From Anaerolineaceae bacterium (GTDB lineage Bacteria; Chloroflexota; Anaerolineae; Aggregatilineales; Phototrophicaceae), in NCBI GenBank assembly GCA_016124855.1, contig WGMX01000008.1:1-64000 (forward strand): a DNA stretch of 64,000 bases, in the 5' to 3' direction. This document shows positions 35,330-44,587 of the stretch, in pieces. The position numbers were made by a program, and so were the translations under genes. How positions within the stretch are numbered: position 1 is the stretch's first letter; every line of letters starts with the position of its first letter. Below the pieces are notes generated by a model. The model ran no database searches. It was given only the letters and a program-made list of their open reading frames with translations, and was not told where the DNA came from.

Positions 35330-35358
35330 TGAGAGTCAAAGCCTTGATATTTTACTCA

Positions 35359-35376
35359 TGATAATGTGCATTATCA
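35359..35376. promoter_or_regulatory. 18-base palindromic operator candidate
   Basis: Perfect 8-base arms TGATAATG and CATTATCA around a TG spacer, about 90 bases upstream of the ATPase start at 35467. With the palindrome at 35316 it lies in the 246-base divergent region between the two NTPase-like genes. A dimeric regulator could bind here and control both directions. Confidence 0.45.
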
Positions 35377-35466
35377 CAAAGTAATGTTAGACGTTTAGGT
35401 TTTCCCTTGCGTTACTCACTTTCTTGAGTGATGATTACTCAGAACTATTTAACAGAGGGTCTTTTC

Positions 35467-36618
35467 ATGAATAATCAGCGTGGCAGAACGCAATCAATGG
35501 AATTTAGACAACAAGAAGTTGGCTATGTAATGGAGCGATGGCGGGCGGGAGAATCTTGTTCGTTGGTTGGTGTTGGCAGTGTCGGCAAATCCAATCTGCT
35601 GCAACATCTATCAAATGAAACAGTTCAGTCCTTTTACATGAAGGATGTGGCCGGCGGCAAACCATTTAAAGCAATCATTATTGATCCAAGTATGTTAGGC
35701 CCTCTGTCAGACACTTCATCAGCAGATAACATCGCATTGCGATGCTGGTCTGGCTATGAGTTAATGATGCACAGACTATTCCTTGCATTCTATCCTTTTA
35801 GTAACCTTACAGCTGAAGACGCACGTATATTCTACGACACCTATCAAGCACTTCAGGACGGCACAAATCCACTATATGCCTATATGGGGCTGCGTTACTT
35901 TGAACTCGGCTTAGAAATATTTATGAAGCAAGGTGCTCATATCGTATTTATGTTTGACGAGTTCGAAGAAATGTTACGGCAGCTACCAGTAAAATTTTTC
36001 CTAACATTGCGCGGACTGCGGGATGCAAATAAAAGAGGGATTTCATATCTCACATTTACGCGATCCCCCTTACCTCAACTAATTAACGAACTAAATATAG
36101 AACCTTTGGCAATAGAGCCATTTGCTGAGTTATTTAACGACAACATTATCTACGTAGGACCGTACAATGAGGTCGACGCCAGAAACATGGTCTTAGATCT
36201 CATTAAGAGGAATAATCGAAAATACGAAACCTATGCCATAGATTTCTTGTTATGGGCAACGGGCCGGTACGCTGGAATAATGAGAGCGAGTTTTAGAGCG
36301 CTGGACACACTAAGTGCACTTGATGCAAACTCTGTGATGACTCGTAGTGAGCAGCTCGTTTACGAATTAGTAGCAAAACGTGCGGTGCGTGTCGAATGTG
36401 AGACGATCTGGAAAAGCCTAAGTGACGAAGAAAGAGCTATGTTGGTTGAATTTACGGGTAGTCATCCTAAAATCGATCCGAACCGCTATGAAGTACAACA
36501 AATCTTTGCTTCACTTCAGCAAAAGCAACTTCTAAAAGTTCAAGGGAATCGGGTACTTGTTGATCCACCTGTGTTTCAGGCATATATACGAAGTCTCCAA
36601 ACCGCAGAAAACAGGTAA
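35467..36618 (+). CDS. AAA/STAND-type ATPase
   Basis: 383 residues from the ATG at 35467, which has GAGGG seven bases upstream; an earlier in-frame codon would add 13 residues without a site. Walker A is GVGSVGKS at 35-42 and Walker B is HIVFMFDEFEEM near residue 160. The family resembles Orc1/Cdc6-like bacterial ATPases, and the last 100 residues look like a winged helix (LSDEERAMLVEFTGS, then QQKQLLKVQGNRVLVDPPVF). No membrane segment. It is divergent from the TIR-like/NACHT/HEAT gene and convergent with the TPR gene. Its function is unknown; it could act as the active NTPase of the island. Confidence 0.8.
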   Translation: MNNQRGRTQSMEFRQQEVGYVMERWRAGESCSLVGVGSVGKSNLLQHLSNETVQSFYMKDVAGGKPFKAIIIDPSMLGPLSDTSSADNIALRCWSGYELMMHRLFLAFYPFSNLTAEDARIFYDTYQALQDGTNPLYAYMGLRYFELGLEIFMKQGAHIVFMFDEFEEMLRQLPVKFFLTLRGLRDANKRGISYLTFTRSPLPQLINELNIEPLAIEPFAELFNDNIIYVGPYNEVDARNMVLDLIKRNNRKYETYAIDFLLWATGRYAGIMRASFRALDTLSALDANSVMTRSEQLVYELVAKRAVRVECETIWKSLSDEERAMLVEFTGSHPKIDPNRYEVQQIFASLQQKQLLKVQGNRVLVDPPVFQAYIRSLQTAENR

Positions 36619-36691
36619 CTGGAAAATAGGAATACCTACAACTCACTGACCCTGAAAATCTGAATTAAGTCCTTGGTAGAAATCTGATCCT

Positions 36692-38734
36692 CTAATTTTT
36701 ACGGTTCCCAATTAGCGTGTTCGCAACGTACAAACGCGCTGATACCAATTCAGAATTAGATGGGTCAATTTGTTCAGCGCGAAGCAAGTACTCTTTTGCT
36801 TCCTCGTCCTGCCCTTCATCGAAGAGAAAGCGGCCAAATAAGGCAAGTAAGGTGGCATTTTGACTGTCATGTTCAAGCCCCTTCTCTATATTTGTAAATG
36901 CTAAATCAAATTCGTCCTCATCCCAGAATACCCTTGCAAGTGAGGCTATTAGATCCGCGTCAAACGGCGCCTTGTTTTGTCCGTCTAACAACACTTCAAC
37001 CGCATCTTGGCGCTCGTCCCAACTGAGATAAGCGTGTGCAAGTAGTCTATACCCTTCCGCAAATGATGGCGTGTGTTCAATGACGTTCTCGAGGAACTCT
37101 AAATCCGCGGCGGAAACTTTGCCTTTAGCCTGTAAAATATCGTTGATTTCTCCAAGTCTATTGTCAAAATCGGGAATATCCACCATTAGCTGCAATCGGC
37201 TGATGGTGGATTGCAGCGGTGTTGGAACCAATTGTTCGGTAATGGTCAAAAGCTCACTTCTCGCCTTGGCAGTCTCGTCCACCGCGAGATATGCGCGAAC
37301 AAGATTGATCCGTACGAAGATTTGACTTGGAGAACCAACAAGCCATTGGTTAAAAATTTCAATAACCTTATATAAATCTTTGTCTTGAAGTTGGTCGATT
37401 ATTGATGCCGTTACACTGCCGTCATTGTCTTGCTCAACCAGTATCAGGAAATACTTCCAAGCATCGTCCTCTTGTAATGTAATCAAGCAATTGACCAATT
37501 GCGTCAATATATCGAGGTTTTTGCTGTCCAGTTCAAATGCGCGTCGATAGGCGATCACTGCTTCACGTAGACAAGTCCATTGTTCATCTGTCTCATTGAA
37601 TACATAACGATCAACAAATGGTCTACCTGCAGGTGAGACATGTCTGCCTTCTGAATTAAGTTCAAGTTGTCTCTCGCTCAATAACATCATTGCATTCGCA
37701 TAGCCGAGATAAGTATTTGAGGTCGCAGCTTCAGCTTCAATTGCCCGTTGATAAACATCAACCGCGGCAAAATCTTCACGAGATTCTGAATAAAAGGCTG
37801 CTAGGGTATTCCAGAGTACAGCATTCTTTGAGTGATGCGCTAACGCCATTTCCAAGAGATCGAATGCTTCCAAGCTTAGCTTCAAACGATACAGCGTAGT
37901 ACTTAGCACACGTGGGACTACTGGAAATGCGACTAATGCCTCTGTTGTTTTTTTAACGCGTTCTCCAAGAAGCGAACTCCACCTATTTTCGTCGAACATG
38001 ATTAGACGTGACATACAATATGAAAGGATCCATGCACCAAAGTCAGACTCCATATCTTGAGCTAAGCCTTCCAATTCGTCAAAGTCAGACAAGATACTTC
38101 TTTGGTCAGCCGGTTGTCCCCACAACTCGAGAAAGTAGTCAAGTTCCCAATAGAACAAGCATCTTAATAATTCATGAGCTGAATCGTTATCCTTGTCAGT
38201 AACTAATTTATAGCGACTATCTATCGAAGACCCTGATAACGCAAGCCACTTAACAATTTCCATAGATACGGCTGGCAGCAGGTCAAGTAGTTCTGTTAAA
38301 TGTATATTATCCCGATTAATTTTAAGGGTAACGTCATCATCGCGGGCGTCATTCTCGACTTCGACCGAAAAGGTGATCCTTCCATCATGGCTTTCGAAAG
38401 AACCCCAAATTGCAACATTTTCATCAAGCCCTTCTACCTCCCAATCGTCCACGCCGAATTGAGAGTTTTCAAGCGACCATTCATAAGTATCGACTTCTGC
38501 TTCAACTCGAGCCAAGATTCGGTAAACACTTACCGACGGATGCAGCTCTAAAAGTGTCCCCAATACCAGCCCTACCCCCAAAGCGATTTCAGGCTCAGTT
38601 TCGCTAATAATCGGCCACATTCCAACACGATACGGTGATTTCTGTAAACGCGCTCGTTGTCCTACAACATTGGTGTGACGTTCAAGCTGCCATTTTTGCG
38701 CAGCTATCATCAAATTTTGAGCTAAATCAAACAT
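36692..38734 (-). CDS. Large TPR protein, acidic
   Basis: 680 residues, soluble and strongly acidic. Residues 1-200 are a beta-rich N-terminal region of unknown type (VEVENDARDDDVTLKINR). The rest is helical with TPR units, for example NTLAAFYSESREDFAAVDVY, LRAYLAVDETAKARSELL-like NLVRAYLAVDETAKA, and LFGRFLFDEGQDEEAKEYLL. No signal peptide. It faces the AAA ATPase tail to tail and lies 40-odd bases after the start region of nothing else; a single-domain receiver gene lies on its other side. A partner-binding role is likely but not proven. Confidence 0.78.
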   Translation of the reverse strand: MFDLAQNLMIAAQKWQLERHTNVVGQRARLQKSPYRVGMWPIISETEPEIALGVGLVLGTLLELHPSVSVYRILARVEAEVDTYEWSLENSQFGVDDWEVEGLDENVAIWGSFESHDGRITFSVEVENDARDDDVTLKINRDNIHLTELLDLLPAVSMEIVKWLALSGSSIDSRYKLVTDKDNDSAHELLRCLFYWELDYFLELWGQPADQRSILSDFDELEGLAQDMESDFGAWILSYCMSRLIMFDENRWSSLLGERVKKTTEALVAFPVVPRVLSTTLYRLKLSLEAFDLLEMALAHHSKNAVLWNTLAAFYSESREDFAAVDVYQRAIEAEAATSNTYLGYANAMMLLSERQLELNSEGRHVSPAGRPFVDRYVFNETDEQWTCLREAVIAYRRAFELDSKNLDILTQLVNCLITLQEDDAWKYFLILVEQDNDGSVTASIIDQLQDKDLYKVIEIFNQWLVGSPSQIFVRINLVRAYLAVDETAKARSELLTITEQLVPTPLQSTISRLQLMVDIPDFDNRLGEINDILQAKGKVSAADLEFLENVIEHTPSFAEGYRLLAHAYLSWDERQDAVEVLLDGQNKAPFDADLIASLARVFWDEDEFDLAFTNIEKGLEHDSQNATLLALFGRFLFDEGQDEEAKEYLLRAEQIDPSNSELVSARLYVANTLIGNRKN

Positions 38735-38773
38735 AAGATATTAATCCATAACAAGAAACATAAGCAGAAAATA

Positions 38774-39130
38774 TTACAAACGGTAGCGGTCAATTGTAGC
38801 GAGGAATGTCTCTATGGATATAGGTTTGCGAATGTATTCATCACAGCCGGCTTCAAGATAATGATCTCTGAAAATATGGTCATATGATGTTATAGCCACA
38901 ATAGGGGCTGTGACACCATTGTCTCGCAAGGCTCTAGAAAGTTGGAGTCCATCCGTATTGCTAGCGCCCAAATGGAGGTCAATGATAATCAGGTCTGATG
39001 TACCCACGCCAATTTCAGCTAAAGCAGTTTCGGCATCTAGAAATGTGACTAAATCATCTTTACCCATCTGGCAGATACGTTCAAGAAGAGCAATATTTGC
39101 GACGTTGTCTTCGACATATGTAATCCGCAT
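38774..39130 (-). CDS. Single-domain response regulator (CheY-like)
   Basis: 118 residues from the ATG at 39130. Only a receiver domain is present: acidic pair ED at 7-8, phospho-acceptor Asp51 in LIIIDLHLG, Thr/Ser in AITSYD, and Lys in YIRKPIS. No output domain, so it acts through a binding partner or in a phosphorelay. A longer frame exists upstream but its extension (a hydrophobic Leu-rich run) does not match a receiver N-terminus. The orphan kinases in this window (6390-7598, 14209-15852) are candidate partners. Confidence 0.85.
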   Translation of the reverse strand: MRITYVEDNVANIALLERICQMGKDDLVTFLDAETALAEIGVGTSDLIIIDLHLGASNTDGLQLSRALRDNGVTAPIVAITSYDHIFRDHYLEAGCDEYIRKPISIETFLATIDRYRL

Positions 39131-39213
39131 TTTGATGATTCCAACAACTAATCTCAACAGTAAACGAAGTAGATATTCTTCTACTTCGTTTACTATCATA
39201 ATGCTAATGTCGC

Positions 39214-40482
39214 TTAGCCAGAAGTGTTAATTATCGGAACACTCTTGATGCTTCCGCGGAAAACCGTAAATTCGCTGTTTACCCAACCTTGACCAAATGT
39301 TCCTTCAACTAAGTACCAGACGCCATCTTTGGCAATGCCAATCACCGGAAGTTCGCTGCCACCGGGATAAGTCGCCAAAATTCCAAACTGCGATCCGGGA
39401 CCGCTGCGGACGTTCAAGAAACCTGTATTGATCACAATGTGCGGAACAGCCAATCCAAAAGAAACCGGCGCACCCCCGCCCCCGCCTTGGCCCAAATCAG
39501 ATGGAGAGGGAACGTTCTGCAATGAAGTTAAATCGATTTCATCAGTAGGAGTACCTGTGCGTCCGACCACTGCAGCAAACGGAACCCACCCCACCGTACC
39601 ATCACCCAGTTCGATTTTAACGAACTGACTATCTTTGCTAATATCTCTTAAAAATCCCTCACGACCCTCATTCAATACCGGCAGTTGTGCGCTGCCACCA
39701 CCGGGAAGATCACGCATAGCAATCGCATTTCCCCGGATTGAAACAACCTGTCCTGAAACACGGGATAGACGGATGAATAACTTCGGACCTTCAACCCAGC
39801 CGATACCAATATCGGGAATATCAAGCGCTACCCAGTTAACACCGTTTTTATCGTTAGAACTGCCCACAATGGTGTAATCAAAAGTGTCATCACGGAAAAG
39901 TGTTGTAATTGCCGGTGCACCGTCCATAGGTTGTGTGCGTGCATTAACAGCTTCCACGTTGACCATTCCACGGTAACGTTCACCGGGGCTAACACTGGCA
40001 ACGCGACCGCTCGGAAGCGTGAATCGCATTGGTGAACCCACAACTGGCGTATCCGAAGTTGTAGGTGCTCCCCCTCCACCACCTTGCCCAAGATCAGCCA
40101 ATCCCAAGGTGGTTGGCGTGGATTGTGCTGCTGCCGCAATAACTTGCTCCAGCGTCACCACAGGTACATTGGTAAAACTGCCACGCGGAGCTGTAAATTG
40201 GATATTAACCCAACCAACTCCAATCACCGTTGAAACTTGGAACCAAACATTGTCTTTTGCGCGCCCAATAACAGGTAGCTCTGTGCCGCCGACAACGGTG
40301 AGGAGGACAGAATACTGCACGCCCGGCCCGGTTCTTACGTTTAAAAAGCTGGTATTAACAATCAAGCTTGGCGAAACAAATTGAGCTTGTTGGTGTGGCG
40401 AGTCAGCTACCGCAACTGACATCGTGCCAAAGAAAATGGCTAGCAGTAATATGATAAAAGGCATTTTGGATCGAATTTTCAT
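39214..40482 (-). CDS. Secreted multi-SH3b domain protein
   Basis: 422 residues with a signal peptide (about 1-27, ending near VAVADS). At least two clear bacterial SH3 (SH3b) domains flank the protein: INTSFLNVRTGPG-type repeats at about 43-105 and 345-410, related in sequence (GGTELPVIGRAKDNVW and GGSELPVIGIAKDGVW). Two more divergent domains lie between (VEAVNARTQPMD, IRGNAIAMRDLP). Linkers repeat a LGQGGGGGAP element twice. SH3b domains usually bind cell-wall peptides, so this is a probable cell-surface protein. No catalytic domain. Confidence 0.85.
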   Translation of the reverse strand: MKIRSKMPFIILLLAIFFGTMSVAVADSPHQQAQFVSPSLIVNTSFLNVRTGPGVQYSVLLTVVGGTELPVIGRAKDNVWFQVSTVIGVGWVNIQFTAPRGSFTNVPVVTLEQVIAAAAQSTPTTLGLADLGQGGGGGAPTTSDTPVVGSPMRFTLPSGRVASVSPGERYRGMVNVEAVNARTQPMDGAPAITTLFRDDTFDYTIVGSSNDKNGVNWVALDIPDIGIGWVEGPKLFIRLSRVSGQVVSIRGNAIAMRDLPGGGSAQLPVLNEGREGFLRDISKDSQFVKIELGDGTVGWVPFAAVVGRTGTPTDEIDLTSLQNVPSPSDLGQGGGGGAPVSFGLAVPHIVINTGFLNVRSGPGSQFGILATYPGGSELPVIGIAKDGVWYLVEGTFGQGWVNSEFTVFRGSIKSVPIINTSG

Positions 40483-40690
40483 TCTTCATCTCCTGTTGCC
40501 AGTTTCTCTGGCTTGTGTGGGCAAAACCACTTGTATGTAGATACAGTACACGAATTCCATAAGTATAAATTAAAATACAAAATCGCGCTTGTACAATTTA
40601 CATTTTAATTGTTATCCATATTGAACCTATATTTCAACTAAAACGGTTTTGAGGATTGATTACATCTTTTCGACAACCGCAAAGCAAGTT

Positions 40691-42118
40691 ATGATGATGG
40701 TCTCACTTAGTTTTAAGCAAAAACATAAAGCAAGGTACATAGTGCTACCACACTTGGCTCGTCGCTCCCACAGTGAATTAAAGGGTCGACAAATAACTCA
40801 CATACTAAATACGCTCAATCAACACATGCAGCTTTACGGCTACAACCTGATTGAACTCCCGATAATAGATTCTGCGGATATTTTTCTGGTAAAAGCTGGC
40901 GACGAAATAATAAACAACCTATTTACGTTTGATCGGCGCGGAAAGCAATTTGCACTTCGCCCCGAATTTACCGCATCAGCCGCTGATTACTTTGCGCATT
41001 CTGAAGGCGATGCTGTGGCGCGATGGCAATTTTCCGGATCAATTTTTGAAGACAAATCCCACGAGTCTAATCCCGGCTATGAGCAATTAGGTATAGGAGC
41101 CGAGCTAATTGGATTAAGTGGAAGTTTGGCCGACGCAGAAATCATCGCGATGTCCGCAACAGGATTGCGCAAACTCGGTATTGTAGATGCGGCTATTACC
41201 ATCGGTCATGTTGGATTACTTCGCGAGTCAATTAGCCAATTTAACTTGGATGCGCGTACCCAGCGCTTTTTGCTCCATCATATTCCTGCTTTGAGCGATC
41301 CCAAAAAAGGTAAAAAATGGATTTTTGACCAATTTATTGCTCAGTTATCGTCTGTCAAAACAATCATTTCGTCCACAATTGACACCAACGTCGGTGAGCC
41401 CAACTCTAGTGCATCGTTGACGATGGGCGGCAGGACACAAGAAGATATTATGCGACGATTGGTCTTAAAACGGCAGCGTCTTGATGAGCGCGATAATGTT
41501 TATGCCGCTCTCAATTCCTTAGACGATTGGTGTCAGATTAGCGACACGCCACAGAAAACGTTCACTTATTTGTCGGCTTTGGTATCAGAAGACTCGGACG
41601 CTGCACGGTTATTAAAGGAGTGGCGCGAGACAATCGTGCTACTCGAAACCCATGAAATTCCCATACCGCAAATTACTATAAAGCCAAATCTTGCGCGCAG
41701 TTGGGACTATTATACCGGCATTGTATTTGAGCTGCACAGTAATGGAACACATCTAGGCGGTGGTGGTCGCTATGATGATCTAGCACAATTAATCGGCTCA
41801 CAAACAGGTACACCTGCGGTCGGGTACACATATTATGGTGACCGGCTTGTTAATGCGTTGGCACACACATCTTTGCCTTTTACCCCCCCAATTAGCATCA
41901 TCGCAAGACATGATGATATGCAAAGTGCCGCAAAATGGGCAACCCAAATCAGAAGTCTTGGGCTATCAGTTCAAATCTTACCGCAGTCAATGCAAAGTTC
42001 TACAAATCCACATCAGGTTTATTTAGAAAACGCATCAACTGCAAGTTTTCAGACGACCAAATATAATTTTCAGCAAATTGACCGCCTTATCAGCGACCTA
42101 AAGCAAATTGAACAATGA
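40691..42118 (+). CDS. hisZ: ATP phosphoribosyltransferase regulatory subunit HisZ
   Basis: Class II aminoacyl-tRNA-synthetase-like protein, about 475 residues, that regulates HisG in histidine synthesis. Visible motifs are FALRPEFTASAADYF, RWQFSGSIFEDKS, the YYTGIVFELHSNG strand and GGGGRYDDLAQLIG. It is longer than typical HisZ and ends in an anticodon-binding-like domain, so a divergent HisRS cannot be excluded; adjacency to hisG argues for HisZ. The ATG at 40691 (ATGATGATG) is taken rather than a TTG 14 codons upstream; the start is uncertain. Its stop overlaps the hisG start by four bases. Confidence 0.8.
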   Translation: MMMVSLSFKQKHKARYIVLPHLARRSHSELKGRQITHILNTLNQHMQLYGYNLIELPIIDSADIFLVKAGDEIINNLFTFDRRGKQFALRPEFTASAADYFAHSEGDAVARWQFSGSIFEDKSHESNPGYEQLGIGAELIGLSGSLADAEIIAMSATGLRKLGIVDAAITIGHVGLLRESISQFNLDARTQRFLLHHIPALSDPKKGKKWIFDQFIAQLSSVKTIISSTIDTNVGEPNSSASLTMGGRTQEDIMRRLVLKRQRLDERDNVYAALNSLDDWCQISDTPQKTFTYLSALVSEDSDAARLLKEWRETIVLLETHEIPIPQITIKPNLARSWDYYTGIVFELHSNGTHLGGGGRYDDLAQLIGSQTGTPAVGYTYYGDRLVNALAHTSLPFTPPISIIARHDDMQSAAKWATQIRSLGLSVQILPQSMQSSTNPHQVYLENASTASFQTTKYNFQQIDRLISDLKQIEQ

Positions 42119-43125
42119 CTAAATCCCTTACATTGGCATTACCGAGCAAAGGCGCAATCGCCGAACCCACCATCAATTTCTTGCGAGACTGCGGATTGCG
42201 TGTTGAAAAGCCCAATCAACGCCAATACACAGGACTCATTCCCGCCATTCCTTCGCTAAGCGTTTTGTTCCAAAGAGTAACCGATGTTCTGTATAAAGTT
42301 GCGGATGGAACAGCTCAAATTGGAATTACAGGGCTTGATGTTGTAAAAGAAAATGCAGACACCAATGTGGTGGTCGTACACGACATGTTAGGCTTTGGGC
42401 ATTGCAGTTTAGTGGTGGCAGTTCCTGAAATGTGGGTTGATGTTGAGCATATGCCGGACTTGCTCGATGTCGCACTTGACTTTAGAGAGCTAAAACAACG
42501 AAACATCAGAATTGCCACTAAATACCCTGTTCTGGCACGTCAATTTCTGCACGAGCATGGAATTCATCATTTTACGCTTGTCAAAGCTGAAGGGGCAATT
42601 GAGGCCGCGCCAACATTAGGTTATGCCGACTTAATTATTGATTTGACACAAACTGGAACAACCTTGCGGGAAAATCACCTCAAAATACTGCCCGATGGAA
42701 TTATTATCGATTCGCAAGCCTGTTTAATTGCAAATCGGCAGGCACTTCAGCAAAATCCAGAATACCTCCACACACTGCGCATTCTCATCGAATATATTGA
42801 TGCTACTCAACATGGGCGCGGATACTTTCAACTTGTTGCGAACGTTAAAGGCAAATCAGCGGAAGACGTCGCCGAAAAAGTTGGAGCGAATCCCATAACC
42901 CGGGGTTTACAAGGCCCTACAATTTCACAGATATATCCAATAAGTAATCAACTTGGAGGTAACGAACACTGGTTTACAGTAACTATTATTGTTGCTAATG
43001 CTCATTTACTGCCTGCAATGGAACATATACGATCCATTGGTGGTTCCGAGACAATCGTAAGTCCCGTACGTTACATATTCTTGGAGCAGTCCCCAATTTT
43101 TCAACAACTTCTAAAACGCCTATAG
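42115..43125 (+). CDS. hisG: ATP phosphoribosyltransferase, long form with C-terminal domain
   Basis: First enzyme of histidine synthesis, joining ATP and PRPP (336 residues). The catalytic part includes LALPSKGAIAEPTINFL, IGITGLDVVKE and the PRPP loop ADLIIDLTQTGTTLREN. After residue 245 an ACT-like regulatory domain follows (YFQLVANVKGKSAEDVA, then WFTVTIIVANAHLLPAMEHI). This long form normally senses histidine itself and works without HisZ, yet hisZ overlaps the gene start by four bases. No other his gene is adjacent. Confidence 0.93.
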   Translation: MTKSLTLALPSKGAIAEPTINFLRDCGLRVEKPNQRQYTGLIPAIPSLSVLFQRVTDVLYKVADGTAQIGITGLDVVKENADTNVVVVHDMLGFGHCSLVVAVPEMWVDVEHMPDLLDVALDFRELKQRNIRIATKYPVLARQFLHEHGIHHFTLVKAEGAIEAAPTLGYADLIIDLTQTGTTLRENHLKILPDGIIIDSQACLIANRQALQQNPEYLHTLRILIEYIDATQHGRGYFQLVANVKGKSAEDVAEKVGANPITRGLQGPTISQIYPISNQLGGNEHWFTVTIIVANAHLLPAMEHIRSIGGSETIVSPVRYIFLEQSPIFQQLLKRL

Positions 43126-43139
43126 AGCACTGATCGATC

Positions 43140-44381
43140 TTAGATGGTATCCAGTATTTGATCAATCTTGCTGCGCTTATTGATACTTTCAGAACCCATC
43201 TCAACAGCCATAGCTAACCCTAATAGCGAGATTTCAGGTGGGAACTTTTGCGAATCGGTCAGATTCATGGTTAGGAATGGGCAGCAGAACAATGCTGTCT
43301 TGAGATATTCACGCCAATTATCCGGAAGCAAAGACTCTTCTCGTAACTTTCTAAATAAAGGCGTAACAACATGATTCAATTTGCTCTCTAGAAACATTTC
43401 GCGAACGGGATTGAGACTATAATCATGCCGAACCACAATAGATTGACCGCGTCTTTCCATCTGTATGTGCAGTGAATCTAGCTTGATTTTTGGGAAATAC
43501 ATCCACATCGCAAAAACGTTATGAAACAATGGCTTCGTCAAATCCAGTAACGGTGAATGTCGTCCAGCAAACGCTGGATCAAAATAAAGTAATGTAGGAG
43601 GAGTTGTATCCTGCTGAAAAAACACGTTGCCGTTATGGGCGTCACCATGTCCAATTACGGAAATACCCCCCACATTTGGGTTTAGAAGTTTGACAGCCCG
43701 ATGAATGATTTGCTCAATTGTATCCTCGTAAACCTGATCATTCACTACCCAATGGGTGTTCCGAATTTCTTCCATCGAGTATGTACCCATCGGCAGTTTA
43801 ATCTGTGGATAATCCCCGGTTTCAGGTTGGCCATAGAAACGGGTCAATCGTCCACCTGTCAGCCGATGATAAAACAATTGATGGATAGGCGATTTATTTG
43901 CTTCGTTCGACGTTTGAGAAGAGAAACTGCGCCTATAAAGATCAAACAACTGCCTATCTGACTGTTGTTGTGCCGCAGATAAATCCGGAAAAAATGATTT
44001 GTCCCCACGCTCAATCATCCACGCAGCATCAAATACAGAAATACTATTAATGACTTCATAAATGAGAAGCTGCTTCCCAACATCGGTCGAACTAAATATT
44101 GGTCGAATTATTGGGTAACCGGCTTCAGCTAATCGACCTGCATTATAGTACTCACTAATTACCGTATCTGGTTCTGTGTGGGTTTTAAAAAATAATCGCT
44201 TACCACCTGACAAAGTAATATATCCATTGAAGGAATTGAGTGACACAGCTAATGGGCGTAACTCCACTTTTTCTACATCTGTTGAATAAATCTCATGTAA
44301 AAAAGACTTGAGAAGAGTCTCGGCCTCATTTTTGTTTTTAAATTGTAATGTCTGGATGCGTTGGAGCAAATCACCGCTCAT
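43140..44381 (-). CDS. Phosphotransferase (APH/choline-kinase fold)
   Basis: 413 residues with the aminoglycoside-phosphotransferase fold. The Brenner motif is VIGHGDAHNGNVFF with catalytic Asp, followed by LLYFDPAFAGRHSPLLDLTK with the metal-binding Asp. The N-lobe has a Lys in RLFFKTHTEPD and a Glu in VISEYYNAGRL. The substrate is not evident; small sugars, choline-like compounds and aminoglycosides are all handled by this fold, and the flanking genes do not decide it. It ends 14 bases from the convergent hisG stop. Confidence 0.8.
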   Translation of the reverse strand: MSGDLLQRIQTLQFKNKNEAETLLKSFLHEIYSTDVEKVELRPLAVSLNSFNGYITLSGGKRLFFKTHTEPDTVISEYYNAGRLAEAGYPIIRPIFSSTDVGKQLLIYEVINSISVFDAAWMIERGDKSFFPDLSAAQQQSDRQLFDLYRRSFSSQTSNEANKSPIHQLFYHRLTGGRLTRFYGQPETGDYPQIKLPMGTYSMEEIRNTHWVVNDQVYEDTIEQIIHRAVKLLNPNVGGISVIGHGDAHNGNVFFQQDTTPPTLLYFDPAFAGRHSPLLDLTKPLFHNVFAMWMYFPKIKLDSLHIQMERRGQSIVVRHDYSLNPVREMFLESKLNHVVTPLFRKLREESLLPDNWREYLKTALFCCPFLTMNLTDSQKFPPEISLLGLAMAVEMGSESINKRSKIDQILDTI

Positions 44382-44587
44382 AAGACCATATTCTCATTGC
44401 TTTTCCGGATAGCCATTGCAAATGAAGTAAAACCTTCAGAATCTACGCATACAATTGTAATTCATCGCTGTTTTGTATTGCCTTGTCTCTAAATGTACCT
44501 CACCCTAGTCCTGCATAAGCAGCTTAAGAAACTCATAAACGCTAACCGAAGAACACATGTCGATAAATCGAATGTATGGTAAAGAAA

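Noticed and set aside
40691-42118. Histidyl-tRNA synthetase
   Set aside because: The fold is similar, but adjacency and a four-base overlap with hisG, together with HisZ-like motifs, favour the regulatory subunit.
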